Positions 1 through 11,209 of a DNA stretch of 64,000 nucleotides are shown here, piece by piece. The stretch lies in contig WPIO01000101.1 of assembly GCA_009760855.2 (NCBI GenBank), forward strand, positions 1,168,001 through 1,232,000, in the 5' to 3' direction. Made by a program: the position numbers and the translations under genes. The notes beneath the pieces were generated by a model. The model worked only from the letters and a program-made list of their open reading frames with translations, did not search any database and was not told the DNA's origin. This DNA is from Cristatella mucedo (taxonomy: Eukaryota; Bryozoa; Phylactolaemata; Cristatellidae). Position 1 is the stretch's first letter; every line of letters starts with the position of its first letter.

Positions 1-540
1 GTTGCCACACTGTTCTGCTGTTGCCGCTGCCACTTCTGGTGTCTCTGATAGAACTGGCAACGGAGAGACTCGGCAGAAGTTGCTGAAGTCCAGTGCTGAC
101 TTCTTAATAAGTGGCCTGACAGCCTTTTTTGAAAGAAGCAGAAACAAGACCTGAGGCTAACGAGATATGTATTAAGCTTGGCTTTGCAAAGGGCAGCAGC
201 CAATCTATGTATATCAGAACGAAAACGTTAGGTATGGGGTCTAGAGGACTAGCATCTTTTTTTATTTGAAAATGAGCTTGGAGATAACGTCACTAGTGGC
301 AGGCTTGCAGGGGGACATTGGGGTACGGTAAGAAAGGATGAAGAGTCTAGCGAGGATAGCCATTCGGAGATGATCTCTCTTATCTTAGTTTTATCTACTG
401 ATAAAGAAGGTAGAGATAAGATCTGCTAGACCACCACAAGGATCGCTAGTTAAGGTGTGGCTGTTCGAAGGGTCAAAACTCAGTCCCATAACGATAGAAC
501 TCCTAATCTTAGCCAAGAAGGCTCCCCAATCACAGCTGAG

Positions 541-752
541 ACCCCATTCCAACAAACAAACCTCAACCGATCTCACAGTTCCAACCAACCAATCTCAACC
601 TACTCACGAGTTCCAACGATCCAATCAAACTCAATCTACTTCTGAGTTCGAACCAAACAATCTCAACCTACCTCCGAGCTCCAACAAAACACTTAACTTA
701 CCTCCGAGTTCCAGCAAACCAACCAAACTCAATCCCGGTTCCAACTAACCAA
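541..752 (+). repeat. Minisatellite, units of about 30-36 bp
   Basis: About six diverged units each end in a form of GAGTTCCAAC and contain CAATCTCAACCTAC: for example near 581-615, 616-652, 653-683, 684-713 and 714-745. The strand is nearly free of G apart from the GAGTTC core. It lies in MRCK intron 1 and gives open frames on the plus strand that are not genes. Confidence 0.6.
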
Positions 753-2044
753 CCAGAAACCTGGCAGCCTTTGGCTTTAGAAGGCTATTAGGGGGTGGAG
801 ATCAGAACAGCAAGGAGCCATTAGGCAAAGCCTAGTGGTTGGGTTAACAGAATAATTCACATACCAGAAAGCAGGCTGGCGGTTGACAGGCAGTTTCACA
901 ACTGATACAATCTCAACAACAGCTGCACCTCAAGAGGACCATGCCGAACCCCCTCCAGAGGAAGGACACCCATAGGAAGAGGGCACGAGAGTGAAAGCGG
1001 GAGTCTACGTTAATGCTCAATCAAGCATACATGCAGTAGGCCGGCACAGAGAGACCTTGCAGGCTTGAGTACACGATACTAGTAATTATTATTATTACAC
1101 TGAAAATATCTGTACAGCACCCTAAGAGAACCAAATCTCCATTAATTCACTTAACAGCTTGCAGCAAAAGAAGGGATAACGGTGGAGTTGATGACATGCA
1201 AGATAGCCTGCTTGGTGAAGAATGCAAAAAACACCGAGGTGAACCTCGGGGTCTCCGGGTTAATACAAGTGCTGGTTAGTAACAGGCACTGAATCGTGAG
1301 CAAGTATGCACACAAAGTTCACTCGGACAAAGAAGCAACAATGTCACTGTCACTGACAATGTCACTGGGGCACAGGAAAAGCTCAACAGAACAGATCTGT
1401 CTTTAGCTGAGACTTAAATTATGCAAATTCAATGCTGGCGGTGACAGGTGGCCAATGTGGCTATCAGTGCATACGAACTGACGGTTCCTAAAAGATTTCA
1501 ATTTAGTGAGAGGACTCTTGCTACATCCTTAAACAAGACTGGCAGCCGAGAAGCTGGCGGTGCCAGAGAGAGAAAGCACAGCCAGCGGAGGTGCAAGGAA
1601 GTCTGATGATACGTAGCCTGGCGAAAACGAGTGAAGAGACCTGTAGGCCATCGAGAGAGGATCTTGAAAGTTGATTCTCTATAGCGAGCAAGTGAAGCTC
1701 AGACAGAAGCGGTATGATGATGCAGCTGGGCTCTTGGCAGCAGAAGCAGCTCTTGGAGACAAAAGCGACCAGCTGCTGTTGAGCACCAGTTGGCATCGAT
1801 TAATTAAGGGCAGAGGTCGCGAATCTTGAATAAAGGCAGATGCAGTAACCTAGATGCAGTGTCACAAATGCAGGAACTAGTTTGGCTGGCGTATTCTTGT
1901 CTAAGCAGGCCTTTATTTTTGGCAATGTTCCTCTGCTGAAAGTAGGTCGACTTAAAAATGGAGGGAGGCACAGTACTGATCCAATGGTGAGTCGTTTTGG
2001 AACAGCGTGCCAGATTAAAGGCAGGCTGACTTCAGTGGAGCAAT

Positions 2045-2345
2045 GCTAGCTGAACCGATTTTGACGGGGGGGGGGGTGGACGACGTTGCCCAACTTGAGG
2101 GTGACACTAAGCTTGCACATAGCTATTTGGTTGGTCTTATCATCGTTAAGCTTCAATAAGCCAGCGATCATCCCAAGTGCAACTTTCTTCAATGCAGGCT
2201 GCAAGGAAATGTATTGCGTCTGATGAGGAGCAAACCTTAAAAGGGTCACAACATAGGTGGAGCTGAGTACCATCGGCATTGAAAAGGAAGCCAGCATTGT
2301 GTTCGGTGACGATACCGACATTATAGTACAGGTACAGGCACTTTC
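2045..2345 (-). mobile_element. CR1/L2-type LINE reverse-transcriptase fragment
   Basis: The minus strand reads HNAGFLFNADGTQLHLCCDP in one frame and AGLLKLNDDKTNQIA in the next, matching the RT block YADDTQLYLxFxP and the later FLKLNDDKTE block of CR1/L2 LINEs. A frameshift separates them, and D-D in the active site has become D-G. It is a dead fragment in MRCK intron 1. Confidence 0.65.
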
Positions 2346-3444
2346 TAGGCGGCGAACTCACAGCCGAAGACAAAGCTGACACCTTTTTAGCAGCAGCATC
2401 ATTATTCCTCCTGATTCAGCAGTGCTGTACCGGCAGCATTACACTGGGCTGTGGTGGGAGGCCTGCTACCTGCGGAAACAGCAAGTGATAAACAGAGGCC
2501 ATGTTCTCTTTAAGGCTTGCAACGATGCGGAGTTGCTGCTGAAATCTGATGACGGCTGTACTGAACACCTGCACGCAGAAGCAAGGCTCCTCCAGCCAAA
2601 GTTTCGGCTGGCCAATGGACTGTCATAGGCCCAGTCAGTTGACTAAATCATTAGTCACCATTCCTAGTTAACATTAAAAACTAATTGACACGGAAACTTG
2701 TTTGAACTCAGACAGACAAACAGAGCAGCTGACTAAGGTCGGTGCAGTCTCATACCCCCATTAGCCTCCCTACTCTTTTGGCAAGGTGATTACTATTAAG
2801 CATGGTAGAATGCTATTTTGTCAGATGTGTGGATGGCTACAGGAGAAAAATCGCAGGGAATAGTCTGAATTGAGAATTTAATTCCCAGCCATGCACGCAA
2901 GCGCACACCCACATACATGCACACACAGAGACACATGCAGCACGCACTTGTGCTTGTACTTATAGATTGAACATAGAAAAAATTGTCTGAACCCTGCCTC
3001 TTCTCAGATAAAGAGTTCAGACAATGCGGAGCGACTCGTGCATCCTCTGAGCTTTGACAGACTTCACGGGGGGGGGGGGGCACATTGAGGTTGGCACGCT
3101 GGAGAGAAACTCCAGCCAGTAATGTACACACCACTGTGAAAATCAGGCATGTTCCCTTTGCATCATGTGGTGAAGGCGACAGGCAGATCAAAACGATTGT
3201 ACGAGCTTCGGCTCTCCTTATCGGGGCAATCACATTTTCTTGCTCTATTTTTAGAAATGTGCAAGGGTCTGCCGGTGGTGCACCTTTGGTGTGGAGCTCC
3301 AGGCTGTTTCAATTTTCAAAATCTAGAGATTGACCAGAGGCCGTCTACCTTGGGACTTGACTTGATGCTGAAAAAAGAATTTCGTCTCGAGAAGAAAGGT
3401 TCGATTATGCAACTTCTGGGCTACCAGTTTAGTGCTCTAATATT

Positions 3445-3600
3445 AACAATAATAATAATAATAAAATACATTAGTATAGCACCCTCGGAGAACGCAATCT
3501 CGCTCTAAGCACTTGACATTTTCTGCAAAGGAAGCATAAAAGAGTGATTAATGGTAGCAAGCTCACTAATCGATTGAGCTATCCAGACCACTACTGGTTC
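3445..3600 (-). mobile_element. SINE family A copy
   Basis: The minus strand has TGGATAGCTCAATCGATTAG as a tRNA-like A-box region, then AGTGCTTAGAGCGAGATTG and TTCTCCGAGGGTGCTATACT, ending in an ATT run (3445-3466). Confidence 0.55.
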
Positions 3601-4074
3601 AACCTACGGCTATAAAGCTTCGGCTTTTACTTGCCACTTGCTCCTGCCGAATCCTGGTGTGCTGCTTGAATGAATGCGTACATTTATAATTGCAATTTTG
3701 CTGCCTGCTGTGGTCGGCGACCACAGAGTATATGCTGCACGACATGGGCAAAAGCAAGTAGGAGAAACCCCCACGAGCGGATCTGTTTAAGCCATTACCG
3801 GTGGCACCTGTCCAGTGCCCCAGCTCAACCCACAACTTAATCTCAAACGAGCATCAGGCCAACCACTCACTCTGTCAAGTTCGGCCAGCAAGGTCTTGAT
3901 GGCACAGTAAAGGTGCTGCCCACCTTGCTGCTACGAGAAACTTGGCTGGCACAGACAAAGCCGGAGCTCTACGAACACCCTATAGCTGGCAGCAACAGGC
4001 TTCAAGAAACAAAAAATGTAAGCAGTGATACGACAAAAGTATAACGAGAAAGCTGAAAGAAAATATCGCATGTA

Positions 4075-4167
4075 AAAGAGAGAGAGAAAGTAAGTGGTGA
4101 GATTGAGAGAGCGGCCAGGAGGGCAAAATAGAGAGATTGAACAAGGGTGTGAGACAGCAAGAGCAAT

Positions 4168-4204
<37 letters not shown>

Positions 4205-4261
4205 GGGAGAGAGAGAGGGGGGAGAGAGGGGGGAGAGAGAGGAAGAGAGAGAGAGAGAGGG

Positions 4262-4297
<36 letters not shown>

Positions 4298-4303
4298 GAG
4301 AGT
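4075..4303 (+). repeat. GA microsatellite
   Basis: Purine-only GA repeat with GGGA interruptions. It lies in MRCK intron 1, where it is CT in the sense direction, directly before the LINE end at 4440. Confidence 0.95.
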
Positions 4304-4439
4304 TTCAACCCCCACCGGATGTCGCTCACCCCTCCTCCAGAGGAGCAGGCATGCAAAGGTCGGCATCGCCACACCTGGCTATATGGTAGGGTCAAATCAG
4401 CGGATCATGCGCCCACAAGTTCGGAGGCGCTGGCAGCCC

Positions 4440-5163
4440 AGCACTTAAGCACGAGCAGACCGGATGCTGATGGAGGAGCGGTCACTGTGCTTGCTGGCCT
4501 ACCGGCATGTGCAATCAGGCACTTGCAGCTGGTGCAGAACTCTGCAGCTAGGCTTGTCTGTCATGGGTGTCACAGTTGACACATCACACCACTCCTTGCC
4601 AACCTGCACTGGCTACCAGTCAAGCAACGCACCGGCTCCAAGGTTTTGTCGCTAACTTTTAGGTCACTTCCTTCTTTGGCTCCGGCCTATCTCTCAGATC
4701 TACTCCCCAACCGGGCCAAGCATCGTACCACATGGTTTTCGGAATCTAACAGTATACCGGTACCCGGTACAAACCTCAAATCCTTTGGAGACCGTGCATT
4801 TAGTTCTTATGCTCCCAAAGCCTGGAACTCACTCCCGACCTCCGTCAGAACATCCCCTGACCTGACCACATTTAAAAAGAACTTAAAAACACACCTATTT
4901 AGGACAGCATTTACTGGGTCCCTGTGATTCGTCCTTCATTTGCTTATGTGTGCTGACACTGTGCATGCTGCCACTAACCACATTTGCATGCTGACCCTGT
5001 GCATGTCACCCCTAACCATATTATTCATTTTGTTTGTTTTTCAAGCATGATTTTACTTAACCATTCAATTGCATTTCCCTTTGCAGTAAATGTAAAGCGC
5101 CTAGAAAGAGATTAATTCTCTGAGGGCGCTTTATCAAGTGCATTATTATAATTATTATTATTA
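4440..5163 (+). mobile_element. CR1/L2-type LINE 3' end
   Basis: Frames carry the LINE C-terminus: LPACAIRHLQLVQNSAARLV, then APAYLSDLLPN and FGDRAFSSYAPKAWNSLPTS, ending FKKNLKTHLFRTAF with a stop at 4925-4927. The 3' UTR ends in AAATGTAAAGCGCC TAGAAAGAG and an ATT microsatellite (5084-5163). The copy is 5'-truncated, as is usual for LINEs. Confidence 0.8.
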
Positions 5164-5445
5164 TGCGTGCTGACACTGTACTGTGAATGCTGCCACTAAT
5201 CACACTTGCATGGTGACCCTGTTCATGTCACTCCGAACCGTGTTATTCGTGTTGTTTAACAAGCATGATATTACTCGCCATTCAATTGCGTTTTCATTTG
5301 CAGCAAATGTAAAGCGCCTAGCAAATGTAAAGCGCCTAGAGAGAGATTAGGTTATCTGAGGGTGCTTTATTAAGTGCATTATTATTATCGAAAGAGATTG
5401 AGTTCTGAGGTCGCTTTTTCAAGTGTATTATTATTATTATTACAG
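5164..5445 (+). repeat. Tandem copies of the LINE 3' tail
   Basis: Directly after the LINE 3' end, the 3' UTR is repeated: GTGCTGACACTG through a second TGTAAAGCGCCTAG tail to about 5383, with a 16-base internal duplication (AGCAAATGTAAAGCGC at about 5301-5335). A third, short tail copy follows (about 5388-5442). Each ends in an ATT run. Confidence 0.7.
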
Positions 5446-5719
5446 TGCAGCCTAGAGGCACTGCTAAGCGAAACCGAAGGTGGGCAGGCAGGCCAAGGAG
5501 GCGAGCCAGTGGAAGAGAGGGTTGGGTAGCGGCCGCAAAAAGGGACACCTGCCCTACCCCAGGCCAGCCCAGCCCCCCCCCCCCGCCAGAAGCAAGTGCT
5601 GTTCTGAAGTGAAGTTCTGTGCACCTTGCTTCCGCTGCAAGCTGCGCGCAAATCGAAGTGCCGAGGTTCATTTTATCGCAGATCATGGTGGCACAATAAA
5701 TACCTATACGGGTATAGCT

Positions 5720-5805
5720 GCACACACACACATACACATACAAGTACACACACACACACACACACACACACGTGTGCACATGCGCATGCACACACACACC
5801 ATTCC
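5720..5805 (+). repeat. CA microsatellite
   Basis: CACACA runs with GTGTGCACATGCGCATGC interruptions, an alternating purine-pyrimidine stretch in MRCK intron 1. Confidence 0.9.
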
Positions 5806-5929
5806 CTAAGTCTTCTTCCAAACTGTGCAGAACCTTACAATGCCGGCAAACAGCTTTCAACATAACAGACAGAACGATTTCTGCACACTGCATTCTGAGT
5901 TCGCCGTCCAGAAAGTCAAGCTTGCTGCC

Positions 5930-6075
5930 AGAATAATTTCAATAAATATAATCCATTTGTACGGGGCCCTGAGAATACTTAATCTCTGTCCAGGCGCTTC
6001 ACATAGGCAGCAGGGCTTGAGTCCACAACCTCGGTCGTTAAAGGCAAGCATCTTACAAAAGCTAGAGTAAAATGT
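5930..6075 (-). mobile_element. tRNA-headed SINE with LINE-like tail (SINE family A)
   Basis: Read on the minus strand: a decayed tRNA-like head, then a B-box-like GGTTGTGGACTCAAGCCC, then GTGAAGCGCCTGGACAGAG and TTCTCAGGGCCC, ending near an ATTATA run. The last part copies the tail of the CR1/L2 LINE. Lies in MRCK intron 1. Confidence 0.6.
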
Positions 6076-7039
6076 CCACTGAAATAGGCAAGCAGCAGCA
6101 CAGAATTAATTCCGATGCCATAGCAAGAGCTGAAAAAGCAATAGCTAATGCCCCGAGAGGATACAACTAGGACAATAAAGCTTTTAGCCCTGAACATGAC
6201 CCAAAGCTCAATCGTTGGTCATAGCGTATTGAGGATGAGAGACGTTTAGTCACCCTCTGTAGCAGCGGGTTAAGGTTAGAGTCATCTGCTGGTAAAACCG
6301 GAAGCAGCATCCCACAGTCTCACTTCTGGCTTGCATGTCTTGGACATAGCAATTCTTTGGAATCTCTAGAGGCATTGCTACTGATTTAAATATCCCTGTT
6401 GTGTTTGATTGCATCGACGAGCCCAAAAGCATAATCGCTATGCACTCCTAGTTTTGGCAGTCTTCCTGTGCCCGACATTATATCATCCTCTCATATATAT
6501 CATCAGATGATATCATCATCTCCTGGGATTTCATGGGAACTAATGATCAAGATATCAGGCCAAGCTCGTGATGTACCAAAACTAAGCAAAATATAAGGAA
6601 TTTCAGCATTCATGGTAAAGCTAGAAAAAGATGTGGTTAAGAAAGACTGGCTTTCTAGTAAAATCTGGGCAGTGCTTGTCGTTCTTAATATCTCTTATTG
6701 GTTTGCATGTCTCAACCACTACGGTACGGCTTGGTTGCAAGTCGGGTTTCCATTTACTTATATGGATAGGCACATGCTGGCCAGCAAGTTCGTTAGGCTA
6801 CGGTGGAGAACTATGGTTCCAAGCAAATTTAAGTAACCTACAGATTACGACAAGGCAGTGCATTATTATTAGTGTTGCCAGGGAACTCTACATCATGGGT
6901 AGTAGGTACACTAGGCCAGGGTACACGAGCTGAATACTAAGATCAATGGGTTTACAGTGGCATGGTGTAATGTAGCGTACAACAAAAGAGTTCAAAAAGC
7001 CAAGCCCATGGCAATTGGGGCTGGTTCAATAACAACAGT

Positions 7040-7197
7040 AATATAATAGTTCATTTGTACAACGCCTCAAGAGAACTTCTATTCAGGCGCTTCACATATG
7101 CTACGGGGCTTCAGCCCAAGACCTCGGTCATCAAATACATTAATCTTGGCCTCGGTTGTCAAGGGTGAGCACCTTAACCACTGAGCCAAAGTATACG
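7040..7197 (-). mobile_element. SINE family A copy
   Basis: The minus strand starts TGGCTCAGTGGTTAAGGTGC, a clear tRNA A-box region, then has GGTCTTGGGCTGAAGCCCC as the B-box area, GTGAAGCGCCTGAATAGAAG, and a tail toward 7040. This is the best-preserved head of the family. It lies 235 bases from the MRCK exon donor. Confidence 0.65.
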
Positions 7198-7431
7198 CAT
7201 AGAGCCAAAAGGTAAGGATTGCAAAGTAATTATTGCAGAGGGCCGGCTGTAGTGGTTCGCTACTGCTACTACTGCTGATGCTGGTGCTGGTGCAGCTGCT
7301 GGTGTGGCTGATGCAACTGCTGGTGTGGCTGGTGCAGCTGCCGCTGCCAGCAGACACAAAAACCCCTGCAAATTGTTCTCAGCGGCAGCTCGATTAAACA
7401 AGTGCCCTCCAAGTGCCTCAGGCTCCCTTAC

Positions 7432-7744
7432 CAAACTCGACGAAGTCAGCTACGCTGCGCTCACGCCGAAGAGTCGACGCACAGCACTCATCGTAGAGTA
7501 CGATGAGGGCGTCCAGCAGGGTCTCGATGCTCAGAGCATCAGCGGTGCCGGCGGCAGACGACGGTGGTGACGATGAGGCAGACGACGTGGTCGCTGAGGA
7601 AGGACTAGCCGGATACATCCGGGACAGCTGTTGCAGGCGACCGAAGACGCCACTGTCACCGTCGCCATCAGCTTCGGCTGACATCTCCGACGGCAGCCGG
7701 GCCAGCGTCAGTCGCATTGGCGACAGCGTGCTGTGGTCGGCCAT
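7432..7744 (-). CDS. CDC42BP (MRCK/gek family): MRCK-family CDC42-binding Ser/Thr kinase, first coding exon (partial)
   Basis: This exon encodes the N-terminus of a myotonic-dystrophy-kinase-related CDC42-binding kinase, a cytoplasmic Ser/Thr kinase that acts downstream of CDC42/Rac on actomyosin. It has 104 codons plus one base. Residues about 37-42 read RLQQLS. Residues 48-68 are a Ser/Ala/Pro-rich linker. From about residue 71 it reads SIETLLDALIVLYDEC, then STLRRERSVADFVEF, which matches the conserved N-terminal cap of MRCK kinases (SVETLLD, LYDEC, LRRE). The start is well supported: the context is GCAGCCATGG, and an in-frame TAG lies six codons upstream (7760-7762). The donor reads TTTG|GTAAGG at 7431/7430, phase 1. 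The N-terminal insert is longer than in human MRCK-alpha. The kinase, coiled-coil, C1, PH, CNH and CRIB parts would lie to the left and were not seen. ROCK, DMPK and citron kinase were considered and fit less well. The family call is from remembered homologs, not a search. Confidence 0.82.
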
Positions 7745-9670
7745 GGCTGCTCGCCTTGGCTAGCAGGCGATGCACGCAGCAGCGCTCACTGGCGTGCGTG
7801 CCCACGTCCTTGTCGCCAACTCTGCCACCCTACAGAGAACACCGAGCGAGGTGCTAGCATGGAAGCTCGCCCTGGAGCCCAGCAAAAAGGCCAGCTCGAG
7901 CTGCACACTCGCCCGGATGTGCAGGGGAGGCAAAGCACGGACGCCCGAAGCCGACAGCATACGACGAGCTGTCGCCAGGAAGAGGGCGGTTGCCATCGAA
8001 CGGGCAGTAGGGGTGCTGTTGGCAATGCACTGACAGCAGCCAGGCGCCAGCACAGCCAGCCGGGCTGCGCCCGTCGTCGTCGGGCGCAGCTAGGGCCACC
8101 CACTGTAATGCAGCTGCGCACCAAGCACCCAGGCCGCGGCAGCGCCATCTGAACTGCTGCCAAGCCCCGCTCACGTCTGCTCGAGCGCCTGGCCTGCTCC
8201 ACAGCCGTTGCTGCTGCTGCCGCCGGCACGCATGTCACGACCTTGACCTTTGGCTCTGTCGAGCCTCGATCGAGCAGCGGCTGAGGGGGGCACGCAAAGA
8301 AGAAATCTATGGTGCCTCGAGATGATAAAACTGCCGGTGCTTGTGGGCTGGGCAACCAGCGGAAAGCCACGACAGCCGCCCCACTTTGAAGCAGCAGCAG
8401 CATGTTGCTGCTGCTGCTGCTGCTGCTTCAGGAGCTCAAGCTCGGCTACTTGGTGGTGGAAGCAGCAGCAGCACCAAGGCTACCAGCCGTACAATATTCG
8501 ACTACTAATGAGAGAGTGTCGACTTGCCATCCACCTCCCCTCCTCCTCCCCCTCCTCCAGCCACGTGAAGCAAAGAAGTACCCAGTGCAGCCCGGGGCTG
8601 CTGCCTGGGAGCAGAGCCGGGGCAGGGTAGGCTGATGCTCTATAAATTGCAATTAACAGCCAGCTAGACAGTCCGGTAGCCCCGAAAACTTGCCCAGCAG
8701 TAGCAGCAGCAGCAGGCCGGCACTGGCAGAGGGGCAGGAGAGACCACACCTCGGCAATGCTGCATTTGCCATTTTAGGCAACACGGATGCAGGAGCAGTT
8801 ATGTCTCCTCCCACCAGCAGCAGCCTCTAGCTATACAGCTTTCCGGAAACTTTTCTTGTTAATTGGCATAGATAAATTCTCAGAGCCGTGCAAGCCGAAT
8901 ACGGCTGCTGCAGGCAGACCACCACCAGAAAAAAAAACGGTTTGACTTTCAATAATGCACATCATCCTCAAAGGAGGCCGAGAGCCCAGCAGAGGGGGGC
9001 TCCTAACCTAGCCTGCTCCTAACGTAGGCTGGCTATTGGTTTTCCAATGCTAAGAGAAAAACGCCAGGGCACACCATGGGTAACATTACCCGTGCACTGG
9101 ATCGGGCGAATCTTGTTTTAGAGCTGCATTTATTTCTGCACACCACAGCATACTTCACACATAGACACTCACTTGTGCATGTGCGTGCACACACGAGCAC
9201 ATGCACACACATGCACGCATGCACTTGCACAAACACACCTGCACACGGACATGCATGCAAGCGCTACAACTAGGTTTGTAATCAGACCAGATACGGGTGT
9301 GTAATTCCTTTGCTTATTAGTAGAAAAGGACTCTATTCTGATCAGATGTTTTCAGCAAAGCAATAAAGATGTCACACGCCAGTGCCTGCACTCGGCACCT
9401 GCAGACCCCACCATGGCCCACTGCCCCCACCCCCAACTACAAACGAAATGCCCTTCTTCTGATGCTCTGCTAAGACTTTATGTTCCCGAGTAAGAGGTCG
9501 TGAGCACAGCTCCCAATGCAATGCCGATGACTGGTGGCGTTGCTTCCTTTTCCATCCAGTGCAGGGAAATCTGAGATATCCGGTGCAGGACTGAGCTGTG
9601 CCGGAGCTGTTCGCCTCTGGCACACTGACCTGACGTGTGCACGTTCCCAGTCATGTGCAGGCAAGAGCCG
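7745..9670 (-). other. GC-rich DNA upstream of MRCK exon 1
   Basis: This stretch lies 5' of the MRCK start codon. It is GC-rich to about 8750 with many CAG/CTG triplets (8210-8220, 8391-8429, 8462-8475, 8696-8715). Long overlapping open frames on both strands look compositional. It likely contains the 5' UTR and perhaps the promoter, but no TATA or start site can be pointed to. From 9157 to 9262 there is an imperfect CA repeat; the rest holds nothing recognisable. Confidence 0.4.
8391..8429. repeat. CAG/CTG trinucleotide hairpin
   Basis: GCAGCAGCAGCA (391-402) is followed by TGT and then TGCTGCTGCTGC (406-417), a perfect 12-bp inverted repeat, with the CTG run going on to about 8426. It is 0.65 kb upstream of the MRCK start, possibly in 5' UTR or promoter DNA. 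Confidence 0.75.
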
Positions 9671-9671
9671 G

Positions 9672-9676
<5 letters not shown>

Positions 9677-9749
<73 letters not shown>

Positions 9750-9785
9750 CTCTCTTTTCTGCCTGTCTGTCTGTCTGTCTGTCTC

Positions 9786-9846
<61 letters not shown>

Positions 9847-9847
9847 T
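9677..9847 (+). repeat. CT microsatellite with CTGT block
   Basis: Pure CT repeat (9677-9746), a CTGT block (9763-9800), then CT again. One of only two long arrays in the window with pyrimidines on the plus strand. Confidence 0.95.
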
Positions 9848-9849
9848 GC

Positions 9850-11209
9850 CCATGCCGGTTCACTCGCTGCTGCTGCTGCTGCTCTTCTTCCACCCCACAG
9901 CTTCTCCACCCCAACCAACCAGCCAGCCCCCACCCTATCCCGGCCGGCACCTGCTAGTGGCAGGTCACGAGCACTTGAATAGCAGGTTGGTTACTGGAAG
10001 AGCATGGCTACATGTGACATCGTTTTCAACATAGTGGCATTCGAGCCAAGACTGACAGCTATGGGTGTACATTTGTTGCAAGTTTGCAACTTGAACTAAA
10101 TTAACTCAGCTGGTCCTATAGGCAAGGCCATGTAAACAGTTTTACAGCCAACACAAAGTGCACGGCACGACATATCGAGACATCGTACTGCCACCTACGG
10201 TGACAATTTCTAGTAGATCAAGATTGTCGGTCAACTGCTACCAACATCACTCCATCGACTTCCAGATAAAGGCACTCAATGGAAACTAGACGTGGCGCCA
10301 CGGCCACGCGAATGGGGTGGTGGTAGGGCAGGTGCTGCTTCGGTGGCACGGTGGTGCACCAGCCACAGTCACCCCTCGGTGCTTACCGAGGTGGGCTGCC
10401 GACACTTGCTCATCAAGGGGCATCGTTCAGCTCCTGCTCGGAGCTCGGTTTCCTGATCTCTCGGTTTTGCGCAAGATGCCAAGTGTCACGTCCACAACTC
10501 TTTAACGATCGTGTGGCACAGCAAAGGAACAGCCACTCACCGGTTCTAACAGATTCTTCATATCTTGTGCACCCTTTTCGATCGCAGGCAGAGAAGGATG
10601 ATCTGTCACTGGCTTGGGCGTGACGTGTGCCGGTTACAGGGCTGGCTTGCTCTCGGCTAAAGCTAGCAATCAGCTGCTTTGTTGCAGCAGTCACCTTCGG
10701 TGACCTGGTCGGCACATAATTGTATTCTCACCTCATCTCACATTGATACTACTTGTTAGTTTCCACACGCGCTACGTAAGACCGACGAGTCATTTTCAGT
10801 GATCGAGCCAGCGTCAATACCTGCCGGCACTTCTCAAACGCTGGCTGTGCTCGTATCCAGCGCACGTCAACTGACGACGTTGACTGCACACCTAAATGAT
10901 CGTAAAATCCTCACATTCGACACCCTGCTATCAGAATTCAGTGCAGCCACGGTCGGGCTCGTGGGCCGCAGCTGAAGGATAAGCCAGAGGCTTATCTGCA
11001 GCGTCGTGAGCACGATCCCACGGCAGGATGGCAGCTGAAGGCGGAAAGACTGCGGCCGAGTCGACACCAATTTTGTCGATGCACCCTGACGCCCAGCAAG
11101 AGACTGAGAACGACAATGCTGACAAAGTTGACAATAATGACAATCAGCTGTGACCCGTGACACATTGGCTCACTGCTCTGGCCACGGCCCAACAGTACCA
11201 ATGGTTGCA
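9850..11209. other. Intergenic DNA, nothing recognised
   Basis: After a CTG run (9868-9882), no repeat or gene is recognised. Open frames at 10317-10623 (+), 10413-10715 (-) and 10867-11163 (-) overlap each other and have no familiar motifs. Confidence 0.3.
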
